The notes: generated by a model from the letters alone, not told the origin. Shown: positions 52,664 through 63,065, numbered from the stretch's first letter. The stretch: DNA of 64,000 bases from Emcibacter sp. (GCA_021647465.1 JAKIUQ010000004.1:1-64000), one strand, 5' to 3'. A program made the numbers and translations.

Positions 52664-53799
52664 GTCTCCAAAATTTTTCGCGAGATAATCAATCGCATGA
52701 TTTCATTGGTGCCTTCCAATATCTGATGCACCCTGACATCGCGCAGGTATCTCTCAATAGGGTAATCCTGCATATAGCCATATCCGCCGTGAAGCTGCAG
52801 GGTCTCATTGACAATATTAAAGCCGGTGTCCGTGGCGAGCCGCTTGGCCATAGCGGCAAAATGGCTGGCATCCGGGGCCTTTGCATCGACTTTTGACGCC
52901 GCCTTATGCAGCAGCAACCGCGCGGCTTCCAATTCTGTCGCCATATCGGCTATACGAAATTTCAGCGCCTGAAATTCATTCAATTTTTTGCCGAATTGTT
53001 TGCGCTCAGACATATATTGCACCGTCAAATCAAGACAAGCCTGCGCCGCGCCAAGCGAGCAAGCCCCAATATTTAATCGTCCGCCATCAAGCCCCTTCAT
53101 GGCAATTTTAAAGCCCTCGCCTTCTGCCCCGACGAGGTTTGAGGTCGGCACACGGCAATCTTCGAAATTAACGGTGCAGGTGGGCTGACTATGCCAGCCC
53201 ATTTTCTTTTCCTGCGCCCCGAAACTTAAGCCCTTCGTGCCTTTTTCAACGACAATCGCGCTGATGCCTTTGGGGCCGGCGCCGCCAGTACGCACCATCA
53301 CGACATAGATTTCAGACCGCCCGCCGCCGGATATAAAGGCCTTTGCCCCATTGATGATATAATCATCCCCATCGCGCACAGCTCTCGTGGTTAAAGATGC
53401 CGCGTCCGACCCGGCCCCGGGTTCTGTCAGGCAATAGCTGGCGAAATAATCCATTGATGTTAGGCTGGGGCAATATTTCTGGCGCAGGGCATCATCCCCA
53501 AAATGATCAATCATCCATGTGGCCATATTATGAATGGAAAGATAGGCCGACGTTGACGTACAGCCCTTGGATAATTCCTCAAAAACTATCGCCGCATCAA
53601 GGCGGGTCAAGGCCGAGCCGCCCACATCTTCGCGGGCATATATACCGGCAAGGCCAAGGGCGGCGGCTTTGCGCAAAGCCTCCTCCGGGAAAATATGATC
53701 CTGATCCCAGACTTCTGCATGGGGCGCGAATTCTTTTTCCGCAAAACTGCGGGCCATATCCTGTATGGCCCGCTGATCTTCATTAAAGCTAAAATCCAT
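52660..53799 (-). CDS. Acyl-CoA dehydrogenase, probably isobutyryl-CoA dehydrogenase
   Basis: A 379-residue acyl-CoA dehydrogenase. It has the flavin motif YCLTEPGAGSDAASLTTRA (about 125-143) and the C-terminal signatures LQLHGGYGYMQDYPIERYLRDVRVHQILEGTNEIMR, in which E of LEGTNE is the catalytic base position of short-chain enzymes. Placement between mmsA and the hydroxyisobutyryl-CoA hydrolase points to isobutyryl-CoA oxidation in valine catabolism. It overlaps the next gene by four bases. Confidence 0.92.
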   Translation of the reverse strand: MDFSFNEDQRAIQDMARSFAEKEFAPHAEVWDQDHIFPEEALRKAAALGLAGIYAREDVGGSALTRLDAAIVFEELSKGCTSTSAYLSIHNMATWMIDHFGDDALRQKYCPSLTSMDYFASYCLTEPGAGSDAASLTTRAVRDGDDYIINGAKAFISGGGRSEIYVVMVRTGGAGPKGISAIVVEKGTKGLSFGAQEKKMGWHSQPTCTVNFEDCRVPTSNLVGAEGEGFKIAMKGLDGGRLNIGACSLGAAQACLDLTVQYMSERKQFGKKLNEFQALKFRIADMATELEAARLLLHKAASKVDAKAPDASHFAAMAKRLATDTGFNIVNETLQLHGGYGYMQDYPIERYLRDVRVHQILEGTNEIMRLIISRKILET

Positions 53800-53833
53800 C
53801 GTCAGGCTCCTATCTCAAAGATACTCTAGGACA

Positions 53834-55327
53834 TTATTTCAAGGTAGGGATAGAAAAATCTGCCGCAATTGTGCTTTCCGGCCAGCGGGAGGTCACCGTC
53901 TTCACCTTGGTGTAAAAGCGTACGGCCTCTGCGCCAAACTGGTTATGGTCGCCAAAAGCAGAGGCTTTCCAGCCGCCAAAACTATAAAATGCCAAGGGTA
54001 CGGGAATGGGCACATTAATGCCAACCATGCCAACCTCTACACGGTCGGCATAGGTTCGGGCCGCCGCGCCATTGCGGGTGAAAATTGAGGTGCCGTTACC
54101 ATATTGATGATCCGAAGCCAGCGCCATGCCCTCTTCAAAATTCTGAACCCGCACCAATTGTAAAACCGGGCCAAAAATTTCTTCTTCGTAAGACCTCATA
54201 TCTTTTTTGACATTATCAAATAAAGAACCGCCAAGGAAATAGCCTTCTTCGCTGCCTTCCAGAACAAAATCACGGCCATCAACCACAAGGTCGGCCCCCT
54301 CATCAACGCCCATCTGGATATAATCCATGACTTTGAGACGATGTTCTTTGGTCACAAGCGGCCCCATTTCCAAATTCTTTTCAAGGCTCGTGCCAATTTT
54401 TAACGCCTTAATACGAGGGGTAAGCATTTCAACCAATTTATCCGCGACCTCATCGCCAACGCAGACGCCCACAGCTATGGCCATGCAACGCTCGCCAGCC
54501 GAGCCAAAGGCAGCGCCCATCAGGGCGTTGGCAACAGAGTCCAGATCCGCATCGGGTAAGATCAGCATATGGTTCTTGGCCCCGCCCATGGCCTGACAAC
54601 GTTTGCCATTTTTGGTGGCCGTCTCATAAACATATTGCGCAATCGGGGTGGAGCCAACAAAGCTCACCGCCTTGATCCGGCTGTCATGCAACAACGTATC
54701 AACGGCGACTTTATCACCATTAACCACATTGAATACCCCCGCCGGGCCGCCAGCCTCGACAAAAAGTTCCGCAAGACGCATCGGACAGCCCGGATCTTTT
54801 TCCGAAGGCTTTAAAACCACCGTATTGCCGGTCACCATCGCCATGCAGGCCATCCATAAAGGGATCATCGCCGGAAAGTTAAACGGCGTAATACCGGCCA
54901 CAACACCCAAGGGCTTGCGCATGGAATAAATATCAATGCCGCCGGCGACATTATCCGAAAATTCGCCTTTTTGCAGATGGGGGATGCCGCAAGAAAATTC
55001 CGCGACCTCGATACCGCGCAGAACAGACCCCATGGCATCTTCAATAACCTTGCCATGTTCCAATGATACAAGCTTTGCCAGCTCTGGCTGATGTTGATAC
55101 AGCAGGGCGGTAAATTTTGTCATGATGCGCGAACGCTGAAGCACGGAAGTTGCCGACCATGCGGGAAAGGCCGCCTCGGCCACCCCAATGGCATTTTCAA
55201 CTTCAGACTTGCTGGCGAGCGGTACTTGCCCGGACTTGGCACCCGTAGAAGGGTTAAACACATCACTCATGCGGCCACTTATGCCACTGTGATGTTCGCC
55301 GCCGATAAAATGAGTATATTGTTTCAT
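53834..55327 (-). CDS. mmsA: CoA-acylating methylmalonate-semialdehyde dehydrogenase
   Basis: A 497-residue aldehyde dehydrogenase of the MmsA subfamily. It has the N-terminal motif YTHFIGGEHHSGISGRMSDVFNPSTG, the NAD-binding FVGSTPIAQYVYE and the catalytic Cys in GAAFGSAGERCMAIAV (about 285). It converts methylmalonate semialdehyde to propionyl-CoA, the last step of valine breakdown. First gene of the operon, divergent from a LysR gene with 126 nt between. Its product, propionyl-CoA, can enter the same C3/C4 acyl-CoA metabolism as the ethylmalonyl-CoA genes in this window. Confidence 0.95.
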   Translation of the reverse strand: MKQYTHFIGGEHHSGISGRMSDVFNPSTGAKSGQVPLASKSEVENAIGVAEAAFPAWSATSVLQRSRIMTKFTALLYQHQPELAKLVSLEHGKVIEDAMGSVLRGIEVAEFSCGIPHLQKGEFSDNVAGGIDIYSMRKPLGVVAGITPFNFPAMIPLWMACMAMVTGNTVVLKPSEKDPGCPMRLAELFVEAGGPAGVFNVVNGDKVAVDTLLHDSRIKAVSFVGSTPIAQYVYETATKNGKRCQAMGGAKNHMLILPDADLDSVANALMGAAFGSAGERCMAIAVGVCVGDEVADKLVEMLTPRIKALKIGTSLEKNLEMGPLVTKEHRLKVMDYIQMGVDEGADLVVDGRDFVLEGSEEGYFLGGSLFDNVKKDMRSYEEEIFGPVLQLVRVQNFEEGMALASDHQYGNGTSIFTRNGAAARTYADRVEVGMVGINVPIPVPLAFYSFGGWKASAFGDHNQFGAEAVRFYTKVKTVTSRWPESTIAADFSIPTLK

Positions 55328-55453
55328 GGTTAAATTCCTCAGGTTTCAAGAAAAATTAAGAATTTCATATTCTGTAGTTTACTTGGGATAAAATTGCATT
55401 ACTATACTAAAATATTCACATTCAATCTGCAAAAATACACATAAAGGTCTGTC

Positions 55454-56350
55454 ATGTACAATTGGAACGACTTACGCTTTTTTCTGGAATTATCCCGGCG
55501 CGGACGGCTGATCAGTGCCGCCCGAAAGCTCCATGTGGATCATACCACGGTCAGCAGACGTATCGCCGCCCTGGAAGATAAGATGAACGCCCGCCTGTTC
55601 GACAAATCACCAAGCGGCTATAAACTTACCGATGCTGGCCTGAGACTGCTGCCTTTGGCGGAACAAATAGAGGCCCAGTCAAATCAACTATATCAGGAGA
55701 TATCCGGCAAGGATGCCCGGCTCTCCGGTACGGTTCGTCTGGCTGCACCGGAAGGGTTAAGCGCCCATATCATTGCCCATAATATCGGAAAATTCCGCGA
55801 CATACATCCCGATATTGAACTGGAACTTATGGCCGAGTCCCGCCGAACAAGCCTATCTAAACGAGAAGCGGATATCGCCATAACTTTGGCCCGGCCCGAT
55901 ACTGGCCGCGTGTTTGCCTGGAAATTATGCGATTACCGGCTCAGGCTTTACGGCGCTGATCATTACTTAAGCCGCCGCCCGGCCATCACAAAACTGGACG
56001 ATTTGAATGACCATGATTTCATCAGTTATATTGATGACCTTATCCAACTTCCGGAATTGCGATTTTTGGATCAGATCATAAAAAAACCCCATGTGGTCTT
56101 TCGCAGCACCAATGTTATGGCACAATATAACGCTACTCTGGGCGGTATTGGCCTGTCTGTAATCCACTGCTTTATGGCTGATCAGAACAGCGGGTTAACC
56201 CCCGTTTTGCCTGAGAAAATTTATATAGATCGGGAGTATTGGCTCGTGGTTCATGAGGATTTGCGGCATGTGGCGCGCGTCGATGCCGTTTGCCGATTTT
56301 TGACAGAGCTGTTAAAAAATCAGCATAATAACATGCTGGGCCATATATAA
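55454..56350 (+). CDS. LysR-family transcriptional regulator
   Basis: A 298-residue LysR regulator. The N-terminal HTH (NWNDLRFFLELSRRGRLISAARKLHVDHTTVSRRIAALEDKM) is followed by a periplasmic-binding-like effector domain from about residue 90. The W-N-D-L-R-F-F-L start is typical of the subgroup commonly found next to mmsA. Divergent from mmsA, it is the likely regulator of the valine operon. No clear T-N11-A box stands out in the 126-nt gap. Confidence 0.9.
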   Translation: MYNWNDLRFFLELSRRGRLISAARKLHVDHTTVSRRIAALEDKMNARLFDKSPSGYKLTDAGLRLLPLAEQIEAQSNQLYQEISGKDARLSGTVRLAAPEGLSAHIIAHNIGKFRDIHPDIELELMAESRRTSLSKREADIAITLARPDTGRVFAWKLCDYRLRLYGADHYLSRRPAITKLDDLNDHDFISYIDDLIQLPELRFLDQIIKKPHVVFRSTNVMAQYNATLGGIGLSVIHCFMADQNSGLTPVLPEKIYIDREYWLVVHEDLRHVARVDAVCRFLTELLKNQHNNMLGHI

Positions 56351-56436
56351 AATTGAACGAATGACGTTAATTTAAATGGTATTTTTCAACAGTTATCGCT
56401 ATAGCTAACCCTAGAATAAATCACTGGAGTATTCAC

Positions 56437-56931
56437 ATGTCCGCCCCCTCCCAAGCACTAGAACGCCAAATGAAACAGGCCATGAGACGGCTTGGCGCGT
56501 CGGTAACAGTGGTGACCAGTAATGATCATGAACAACGATACGCCATGACGGCAACGGCCGTGACCTCGCTTTCGCTTGAGCCGCCGGCATTGCTCATCTG
56601 TGTCAACAGAATTAACGGCCTGCATCATGCCCTGTCCAAAGGTCATGGTTTTTGTGTCAATATTCTATTCAGTGATCAACAGGAAATATCGGATAACTGC
56701 GCGCGAAGAAATGAAGCAAAAGACAAATTCAGCCTTGGTGACTGGCAAACGGGCGATGAGAATATCCCTTATCTTGCCAATGCCCAATCGTCCATATTTT
56801 GCGACCTTGACGACCAACATGATTATGGCAGCCACACAATTTTCATAGGAAAAGTAACAAAAGTCATATCACGGGATGACATTTCCCCCCTGATGTTTCT
56901 GGCCGGAAATTATTTTTCCCGCCCGACCTGA
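56437..56931 (+). CDS. Flavin reductase family protein
   Basis: A 164-residue flavin reductase (FMN-binding split barrel, DIM6/NTAB type). It has the family start LERQMKQAMRRLGASVTVVTSNDH, the flavin-binding YAMTATAVTSLSLEPPALLICVN and FCVNILFSDQQEIS. It would supply reduced FMN/FAD to a two-component monooxygenase; none is adjacent. It is convergent with the aminopeptidase gene, four bases apart. Confidence 0.9.
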   Translation: MSAPSQALERQMKQAMRRLGASVTVVTSNDHEQRYAMTATAVTSLSLEPPALLICVNRINGLHHALSKGHGFCVNILFSDQQEISDNCARRNEAKDKFSLGDWQTGDENIPYLANAQSSIFCDLDDQHDYGSHTIFIGKVTKVISRDDISPLMFLAGNYFSRPT

Positions 56932-56935
56932 TATC

Positions 56936-58732
56936 TTAAAGCACAATAATCGATTGGGTCGCTTTGACCAGCCATGCCAATTCAGCATCCGCCAGAAACG
57001 GTGAAATTCTTTCCCGAACCTGCGCATGATATATATTCAGCCAGGTGATCTCGGCACTGGTCATCATGTGGGCGTTAATCAGGCTTGTGTCTATAGGGAC
57101 AAAGGTGATCGTTTCGAAGATATTCATGGGTCGTTCTTCGTCGTCAAAATGACTGGGCCGAACGATCATCAGATTTTCGATACGGATGCCATATTCCTGC
57201 GCTTTGTAATAGCCCGGTTCATTTGACAAAATCATGCCGGGCATTAACGGCACGCCCATCCCCTTCTGAGATATGGACTGCGGTCCCTCATGCACACCAA
57301 GATAACAGCCAACCCCATGCCCCGTGCCATGATCATAATCAAGCCCCACATCCCATAAGGATTTTCGGGCCAGACTATCAAGATGCGCCCCGCTGCGCCC
57401 CACAGGGAAGCGTGCCTGAGCCATGGCAATATGTCCTTTCAAGACACGCGTATAACGATCCCGCTGTTCCTCCGTCGCCTTGCCAATGGCGATGGTTCTG
57501 GTAATATCCGTCGTCCCGTCTAAATATTGCCCGCCTGAATCCAGAAGATACAACATATTTCCGGTGAGCGGGCGATTGGTCTCAGGGCTTGAGCGATAAT
57601 GCACAATGGCCCCATTTGGCCCCGCGCCGGAAATGGTATCAAAGCTTAAGCTTTGGAAATATTTTTGCTCCCGGCGGAAATCCAGCAATTTTTCGGTCGC
57701 AGATAATTCATCAACCACCCCTTCTGCAACTGCGCCCTCAAGCCAATATAGAAATTTACACATGGCGACCGCATCCCGTATATGCGCGGCGCGGGTGCCG
57801 GATAATTCCACATCATTTTTACAGGCTTTTGGCAACAAACAGGGGTCATCCTTTTCAATGACCTTGGCGCCGCCCTGCTCAAGTCTGTCAAAAATTATGG
57901 CATGGGTTCGTTTGGGATCCACCAAGATACATTTTTCACCATTGTCCGTTTTATGGCCCAGCTTTGTAAGAGCGGCCAAGAAATGACCATAAGGCTTGAT
58001 GGTTACCCCGTCGCCCAAATGATTTCGCAGGTCATCGGATATTTTATTCTCATCAATAAACAACGTCGCCTTACCAGAATTTTTCAGTATGAGATACCCG
58101 AGAACCAAGGGGGTATGCGCCACATCGCGGCCCCGGATATTCAGCAGCCACGCAATAGAATCAAGGCTGGTCAAAATAGCGGCCTGCAGATCATCGGCCT
58201 TTAAATCCGCGCCGATACGCTGGCGTTTATGCTGTGATGTTTCGCCGGAAAATTCAAGCGGATGAGGCACCACTAAACCCTTGGGCGCATCCGGACGATC
58301 TGTCCATATTTCATCAATTGGATTGGCCTCCACGGCCACAAGCTCAATGTCCTTTTTCGCAGAAGCCATGAATATTTTCTGAATCCAGGCCCGCGTATGA
58401 AGGGCCGGATCATAGCCAATCCGGTCGCCCTTCTTAAGGTGAGATAAGACCCAATTCTCTAATTTATCCTCATGAAGTTTTAAAGGCTCATAAAGTTTTG
58501 TGTCAACCTGATGGCGCACCTGCAATGTATATCGGCCATCCACATATATGGCCGCCCGCTCCAGCGTGACAACGGCCAAGCCGGCAGAGCCGGCAAAGCC
58601 CGTGAGCCATTCCAGTCTTTTCGCCCGCGCAGGGGCATATTCACATTGATGTTCATCGGCATGGGGAATAATAAAACCATTCAGACCCAGCCCCCGCAGA
58701 CTTTGCCGCAGCGCCAATAATCGATCCAGCAT
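56936..58732 (-). CDS. Aminopeptidase P family protein (M24)
   Basis: A 598-residue three-domain aminopeptidase P. Two creatinase-like N-terminal domains (about 1-310) precede the pita-bread metallopeptidase domain. Metal ligands are visible in LLDSGGQYLDGTTDITRTIAIG (two Asp), GHGVGCYLGVHEGPQ (His), ILSNEPGYY (Glu) and the final Glu in IRIENLMIV. It removes N-terminal residues before proline. It lies upstream of nothing related on this strand. Confidence 0.93.
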   Translation of the reverse strand: MLDRLLALRQSLRGLGLNGFIIPHADEHQCEYAPARAKRLEWLTGFAGSAGLAVVTLERAAIYVDGRYTLQVRHQVDTKLYEPLKLHEDKLENWVLSHLKKGDRIGYDPALHTRAWIQKIFMASAKKDIELVAVEANPIDEIWTDRPDAPKGLVVPHPLEFSGETSQHKRQRIGADLKADDLQAAILTSLDSIAWLLNIRGRDVAHTPLVLGYLILKNSGKATLFIDENKISDDLRNHLGDGVTIKPYGHFLAALTKLGHKTDNGEKCILVDPKRTHAIIFDRLEQGGAKVIEKDDPCLLPKACKNDVELSGTRAAHIRDAVAMCKFLYWLEGAVAEGVVDELSATEKLLDFRREQKYFQSLSFDTISGAGPNGAIVHYRSSPETNRPLTGNMLYLLDSGGQYLDGTTDITRTIAIGKATEEQRDRYTRVLKGHIAMAQARFPVGRSGAHLDSLARKSLWDVGLDYDHGTGHGVGCYLGVHEGPQSISQKGMGVPLMPGMILSNEPGYYKAQEYGIRIENLMIVRPSHFDDEERPMNIFETITFVPIDTSLINAHMMTSAEITWLNIYHAQVRERISPFLADAELAWLVKATQSIIVL

Positions 58733-58781
58733 TATTTTTTTACCCCAGCATCAGCTTATTAAAGTATTATTTTACAAAGAA

Positions 58782-60074
58782 TCATTTTAAATTATTGTTA
58801 TTAAGCACTTTATCGATGGCCTGTGTCAATGCCGCAAGCTCATGACTTGCCATGGAAAAAGACGGTGTCAGATAAATAATATCCCCAAAAGGGCGTATCC
58901 AGACCCCCTCATCGGCAAATTTAGCCCGCAATTTGGCGGGATCACGGATATTCTTCATCTGAATGACCCCAATAGCCCCCTTGACCCGCACATCGACCAC
59001 ATCAGGATGGCCGCGAAACTGTTCCAGAGACTGGCTCAGGTGACCCTCGATACGTTTCACCCGATCCAGAACAGGTTCATCACGGAAAATATCAAGCGAC
59101 GCATTGGCGGCGGCACAGGCCAAAGGATTGGCCATATAGGTCGGGCCATGCATGAAGGCCTTGGCCGGATCATCAGACAGGAAAGCCCCGTAAACCCTGT
59201 CCGTTGCAACCGTGGCGGCCATGGCCACCGTGCCGGCGGTCAAGGCTTTGCCCAGACAGATAATATCCGGCGTGATCCCCGCTTGCTCGCAGGCAAACAT
59301 AGTGCCTGTACGGCCAAAACCGGTGAATATCTCATCCAGGATCAACAGAACATCATTTTCTGCGCAGGCCGCTGAAATAGACGCCAGAATATCCGCGCCA
59401 TGGAATTTCATGCCGCCGGCGCCCTGAACCAATGGCTCCATAATCACGCCGGCAATTTCCCCTCTGTTTTCCCTTAAGAAATCACTGAATTCTTTCAGTT
59501 CCGACTTGGTTCTAGGAAAGGGACGCATAAATTGCTGCTGCAAAAAACCACTGAAGGCCTTATGCATGCCGCCAGAATCATTACTGACATTATCCCCAAC
59601 CGACATGGCGGCTGTGGTATCGCCGTGATAACCAGACTGAAAACAGACAAAGCGATTATGGCCCTGCTCGCCCAGATTGGCCCAATATTGCACGGCCATC
59701 TTCAAGGCGACTTCAACGGATACCGAGCCACTCTCAGAAAAAAATACATAATTTAAATCACCCGGCAATAAGTCCGCCAGCCGCCGGGCCAAGGTCGCCG
59801 CCCCCTCATGAACAAGGCCGCCCAGCATCACATGGGACATATTCTTGACCTGAGCGATCATTTTTTCCTGCATCTGCGGATTATTATAGCCATGGCAGGC
59901 TGTCCACCAAGAGGCAATGCCATCAATTAACCTGCGACCATCGGCGAGCTCAAGGGTAACGCCATCCGTCGCGACAACCGGCAGGGCATCATCTGCGGTT
60001 TGCATCTGGGTATAGGGCAGCCAGACATTACCATAGCCCCCGACGAACCAATCGGGCAAATCTTTTTTCATCAT
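58782..60074 (-). CDS. bioA: Adenosylmethionine-8-amino-7-oxononanoate aminotransferase
   Basis: A 430-residue class III PLP aminotransferase. The N-terminal VWLPYTQMQTA and SWWTACHGYNNP are BioA signatures; the PLP Asp is in LILDEIFTGFGRTG (about 247) and the lysine is K276 in CLGKALTAG. It makes 7,8-diaminopelargonate in biotin synthesis. The ATG overlaps the bioB stop (ATGA), so the two are translationally coupled. Confidence 0.95.
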   Translation of the reverse strand: MMKKDLPDWFVGGYGNVWLPYTQMQTADDALPVVATDGVTLELADGRRLIDGIASWWTACHGYNNPQMQEKMIAQVKNMSHVMLGGLVHEGAATLARRLADLLPGDLNYVFFSESGSVSVEVALKMAVQYWANLGEQGHNRFVCFQSGYHGDTTAAMSVGDNVSNDSGGMHKAFSGFLQQQFMRPFPRTKSELKEFSDFLRENRGEIAGVIMEPLVQGAGGMKFHGADILASISAACAENDVLLILDEIFTGFGRTGTMFACEQAGITPDIICLGKALTAGTVAMAATVATDRVYGAFLSDDPAKAFMHGPTYMANPLACAAANASLDIFRDEPVLDRVKRIEGHLSQSLEQFRGHPDVVDVRVKGAIGVIQMKNIRDPAKLRAKFADEGVWIRPFGDIIYLTPSFSMASHELAALTQAIDKVLNNNNLK

Positions 60075-61093
60075 TGACCTTCGGGCGTAATCCCAAGCCG
60101 CCCAAAAAGTTCCAAATCCGTATTTTGCAACGGATTTGCCGTGGTCAAAAGCTTCTCGCCATAGAAAATACTATTGGCACCGGCCATAAAACATAAGGCC
60201 TGCATCTCATCATTCATGGCCTCCCTTCCTGCTGACAGCCGCACGTAGGAGGCCGGCATGATCAGCCGCGCCGCCGCAATAGTGCGGATAAAGTCAAAGG
60301 GATCCATCTGGCCTTCACCGAAAAGCGGCGTGCCTTCCACTTGCACCAGCATATTGATCGGCACACTTCCCGGATGCTGCGGCAGATTTGCCAGAGTCTG
60401 CAACATGCCCGCGCGGTCTTCCCGGCTTTCGCCCATGCCGACGATACCGCCGCTGCAGACATTAATTCCGGCAGCGCGCACATTTTCCAACGTATCCAAG
60501 CGGTCTTCATAAGTGCGGGTTGTGATAATCTCTTTATAATATTCCGGCGAGCTGTCCACATTATGGTTATAATAATCAAGCCCGGCCTGTTTTAACTGCG
60601 CCGCCTGATCCCCGTCCAGCATACCAAGGGTCATACAGGATTCAAGGCCCAATGCCTTAACCCCCTTGATCATGTCGCAGACCGCCTCCATATCCCGGTC
60701 TTTCGGGCTGCGCCATGCCGCCCCCATACAATAGCGGGTCGCGCCGTTGGCCTTGGCATTGCGCGCGCCTTCCATAACTTTTTCGACGGCCATCAGTCGC
60801 TCCGCATCCACACTGGTTTGATAGCGGGCGGATTGCGGGCAATATTTACAATCTTCGGGGCAGCCCCCCGTCTTGATGCTGCATAATTGGGAGAGCTGAA
60901 CTTTATTGGGATCAAAATATTTACGGTGCATGGTCTGTGCCTGAAACAACAAATCCATCATCGGCAAATCGAAATAGGCCAATATTTCCCTACGGGTCCA
61001 ATTGTGACGCAAACCATCCGGCCATATGGCTTTCGTAGAGGGGGTTTCCATTGTGGAAACAGAATTCTCTTGTGAGGCATTATTCAGGGACAT
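60071..61093 (-). CDS. bioB: Biotin synthase
   Basis: A 340-residue radical-SAM biotin synthase. The [4Fe-4S] motif is C78-x3-C82-x2-C85 in GGCPEDCKYCPQSARYQ, and further family motifs include RFCMGAAWR-like RYCMGAAWRSPKDRD and YYNHNVDSSPEYY. It inserts sulfur into dethiobiotin. The ATG at 61093 is preferred over a GTG at 61099 because TGGAG lies five bases upstream. It is divergent from bioF with a 143-nt shared control region, in which I see no BirA-type operator. Confidence 0.96.
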   Translation of the reverse strand: MSLNNASQENSVSTMETPSTKAIWPDGLRHNWTRREILAYFDLPMMDLLFQAQTMHRKYFDPNKVQLSQLCSIKTGGCPEDCKYCPQSARYQTSVDAERLMAVEKVMEGARNAKANGATRYCMGAAWRSPKDRDMEAVCDMIKGVKALGLESCMTLGMLDGDQAAQLKQAGLDYYNHNVDSSPEYYKEIITTRTYEDRLDTLENVRAAGINVCSGGIVGMGESREDRAGMLQTLANLPQHPGSVPINMLVQVEGTPLFGEGQMDPFDFIRTIAAARLIMPASYVRLSAGREAMNDEMQALCFMAGANSIFYGEKLLTTANPLQNTDLELFGRLGITPEGQ

Positions 61094-61236
61094 CGTCACT
61101 CCATTTATCAGTATTCAGCTTATTTTGCCCACTTTCCCCGAAGGTTACCGAAGAGTCAAGTTTTTTGCTCTTTGATTGACAGAAGCGTCACGATATCATA
61201 AGGCAAAGCCAATAGAATTTTTTTCAGGTGAGCCCT

Positions 61237-62406
61237 ATGAAATCCCTTGATGCCTTTGCCAAAAAAAAACTTGCCGCCCTTAGCGTTAAGGGATTGAAAC
61301 GCAACATTCTGGATACAGACCGCACCAAGGATGGCGGTGTCCTGCGCAAGGGGCGGAAGTTAATCTCATTCTGCTGCAATGACTATCTGAATTTCAACCA
61401 TCACCCAAAGATCAAGCGCGCGGCCATTAAGGCCATCGAACAATATGGTACGGGCGCGGGGGCCTCACGGCTTATTACCGGAAACCACCCGTTAATCAGC
61501 CAGTTGGAACAACGGCTGGCGCGGCTGAAAGGCAGTGAAGACGCCTGTATATTCACCGCAGGATATATGGCCAACATCGGTATCATTCCCGCCCTCGCCA
61601 ATGAACAGGATATCATTTTCATTGATGAGCTAAGTCATGCCTGCCTGCGGGCGGGCGGTGAAATGTCCGGCGCCCATATGATGTTTTTTCACCATAATGA
61701 TATGACCCATTTGCAGGCGCTTATGGATCAGTATAGACCAAAATATCAAAAAGCCCTTATTCTCACGGACGGCGTTTTCAGCATGGACGGCGACATCGCC
61801 CCGTTAGGCAGGCTAAGCTGTTTGGCGAAAAAATATGATTGCTGGTTAATGAGTGATGATGCCCATGGTTTAGGCGTCGTCGGCGGCGGCAAGGGCAGCC
61901 GGCATATTTTTGACCCGCTGCCCGACATTGCCCTGCAAATGGGCACATTATCCAAAGCCATGGGCAGTTTTGGCGGTTATCTTTGTGCCAGCAAGCCAGT
62001 GATAGACTTGATTAAAACCCGGGCAAGAAGCCTGATTTATACCACGGCTTTGCCGCCGGCCAGTGCGGCGGCGGCGCTTGCCGCCCTTGATATCATTGAG
62101 AGCGACCCCGACTATTGCCGCCGACCCATGGATAATGCGCTCTTCTTCACCAAAGCCCTTGGCCTGCCGGACGCGCAAAGCCCTATTGTGCCGATTATCG
62201 TCGGCGATACGGCGCAAACCATGGCCTATGCCGCCGCGCTGGAAGAAGATGGCTTTCTGGTGACCGGCATTCGCCCGCCAACCGTCGCCGAGGGTACGGG
62301 CAGGCTGCGCTTTACTTTTTCTGCCCGCCATAGTCAAAAGCAAATTCACGCATTGGTTGCGTCCCTTAAAAGGCATAATATCTTAAAGACAGGAAATATA
62401 GCATGA
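61237..62406 (+). CDS. bioF: 8-amino-7-oxononanoate synthase
   Basis: A 389-residue alpha-oxoamine synthase. The PLP lysine is K240 in MGTLSKAMGSFGGY, with the usual FCCNDYLNFNHHP and SDDAHGLGVVG motifs. It condenses pimeloyl-thioester with alanine. The ATG at 61237 is chosen over a GTG at 61228 because AGGTGAG lies immediately upstream. It overlaps bioD by four bases. Confidence 0.95.
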   Translation: MKSLDAFAKKKLAALSVKGLKRNILDTDRTKDGGVLRKGRKLISFCCNDYLNFNHHPKIKRAAIKAIEQYGTGAGASRLITGNHPLISQLEQRLARLKGSEDACIFTAGYMANIGIIPALANEQDIIFIDELSHACLRAGGEMSGAHMMFFHHNDMTHLQALMDQYRPKYQKALILTDGVFSMDGDIAPLGRLSCLAKKYDCWLMSDDAHGLGVVGGGKGSRHIFDPLPDIALQMGTLSKAMGSFGGYLCASKPVIDLIKTRARSLIYTTALPPASAAAALAALDIIESDPDYCRRPMDNALFFTKALGLPDAQSPIVPIIVGDTAQTMAYAAALEEDGFLVTGIRPPTVAEGTGRLRFTFSARHSQKQIHALVASLKRHNILKTGNIA

Positions 62407-63065
62407 CCAAAGTCATTTTCATTGGCGCGACAGGCACAGATATTGGCAAGACCTATGTGACCTGCCTGCTATTGCGTCAATTGCGAAAGCAGGGCTATAA
62501 AGCGCGCGCCATCAAACCGGTCATCAGCGGCTTTGACGTTGATGCCCTTGATCAGACCGATACCGGCCTGCTGCTTAAGGCCATGGACAGGGCGCCCACA
62601 TTGGATAATGCCCGCATGATTTCGCCCTGGCGTTATGCGCCGCCGCTGCCCCCCCATATCGCCGCCCGGCAAATAGGCGAAACAATCAACTTTGAAGAGG
62701 TCACGCTTTTTTGCCAAAAGCAGGCCACAAATGACCTTGATTTTCTGCTGATCGAAGGGGCGGGCGGCATTATGGTTCCGCTGAATTATCACCATACGAC
62801 GCTGGATCTTATGGTCCGTCTCGGCGGCTCATGTCTTCTGGTGGCCGGTTCCGCCCTTGGGACAATCAGCCATAGCTTAACGGCCCTCTCCTGCCTTGAT
62901 CAACGCGGTATAGATGTGGCGGGACTTATTATTTCCGAATCGCCGCAAAGCTATATAAACATTGAAGACGTCCTTCAGGACTTCACAAAGATCATCCCGA
63001 ATATTCCCATAAGGGCCATTAAACGGCATGATCAGACCACGGAAATCTCCAACCTCGTCATTTAA
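62403..63065 (+). CDS. bioD: Dethiobiotin synthetase
   Basis: A 220-residue P-loop enzyme. The ATP motif is IGATGTDIGKTYVTCLLL (about 7-24), the substrate Lys is in RAIKPVISG, and the LLIEGAGGIMVPL motif is at about 115. It closes the ureido ring with CO2. It is coupled to bioF by an ATGA overlap. Neither bioC nor bioH lies in the window. Confidence 0.94.
   Translation: MTKVIFIGATGTDIGKTYVTCLLLRQLRKQGYKARAIKPVISGFDVDALDQTDTGLLLKAMDRAPTLDNARMISPWRYAPPLPPHIAARQIGETINFEEVTLFCQKQATNDLDFLLIEGAGGIMVPLNYHHTTLDLMVRLGGSCLLVAGSALGTISHSLTALSCLDQRGIDVAGLIISESPQSYINIEDVLQDFTKIIPNIPIRAIKRHDQTTEISNLVI

Noticed and set aside
61094..61236. BirA or BioR operator between bioB and bioF
   Set aside because: I looked for the paired TTGTAAAC-type BirA operator and a TTATMKATAA BioR box and found no adequate match.
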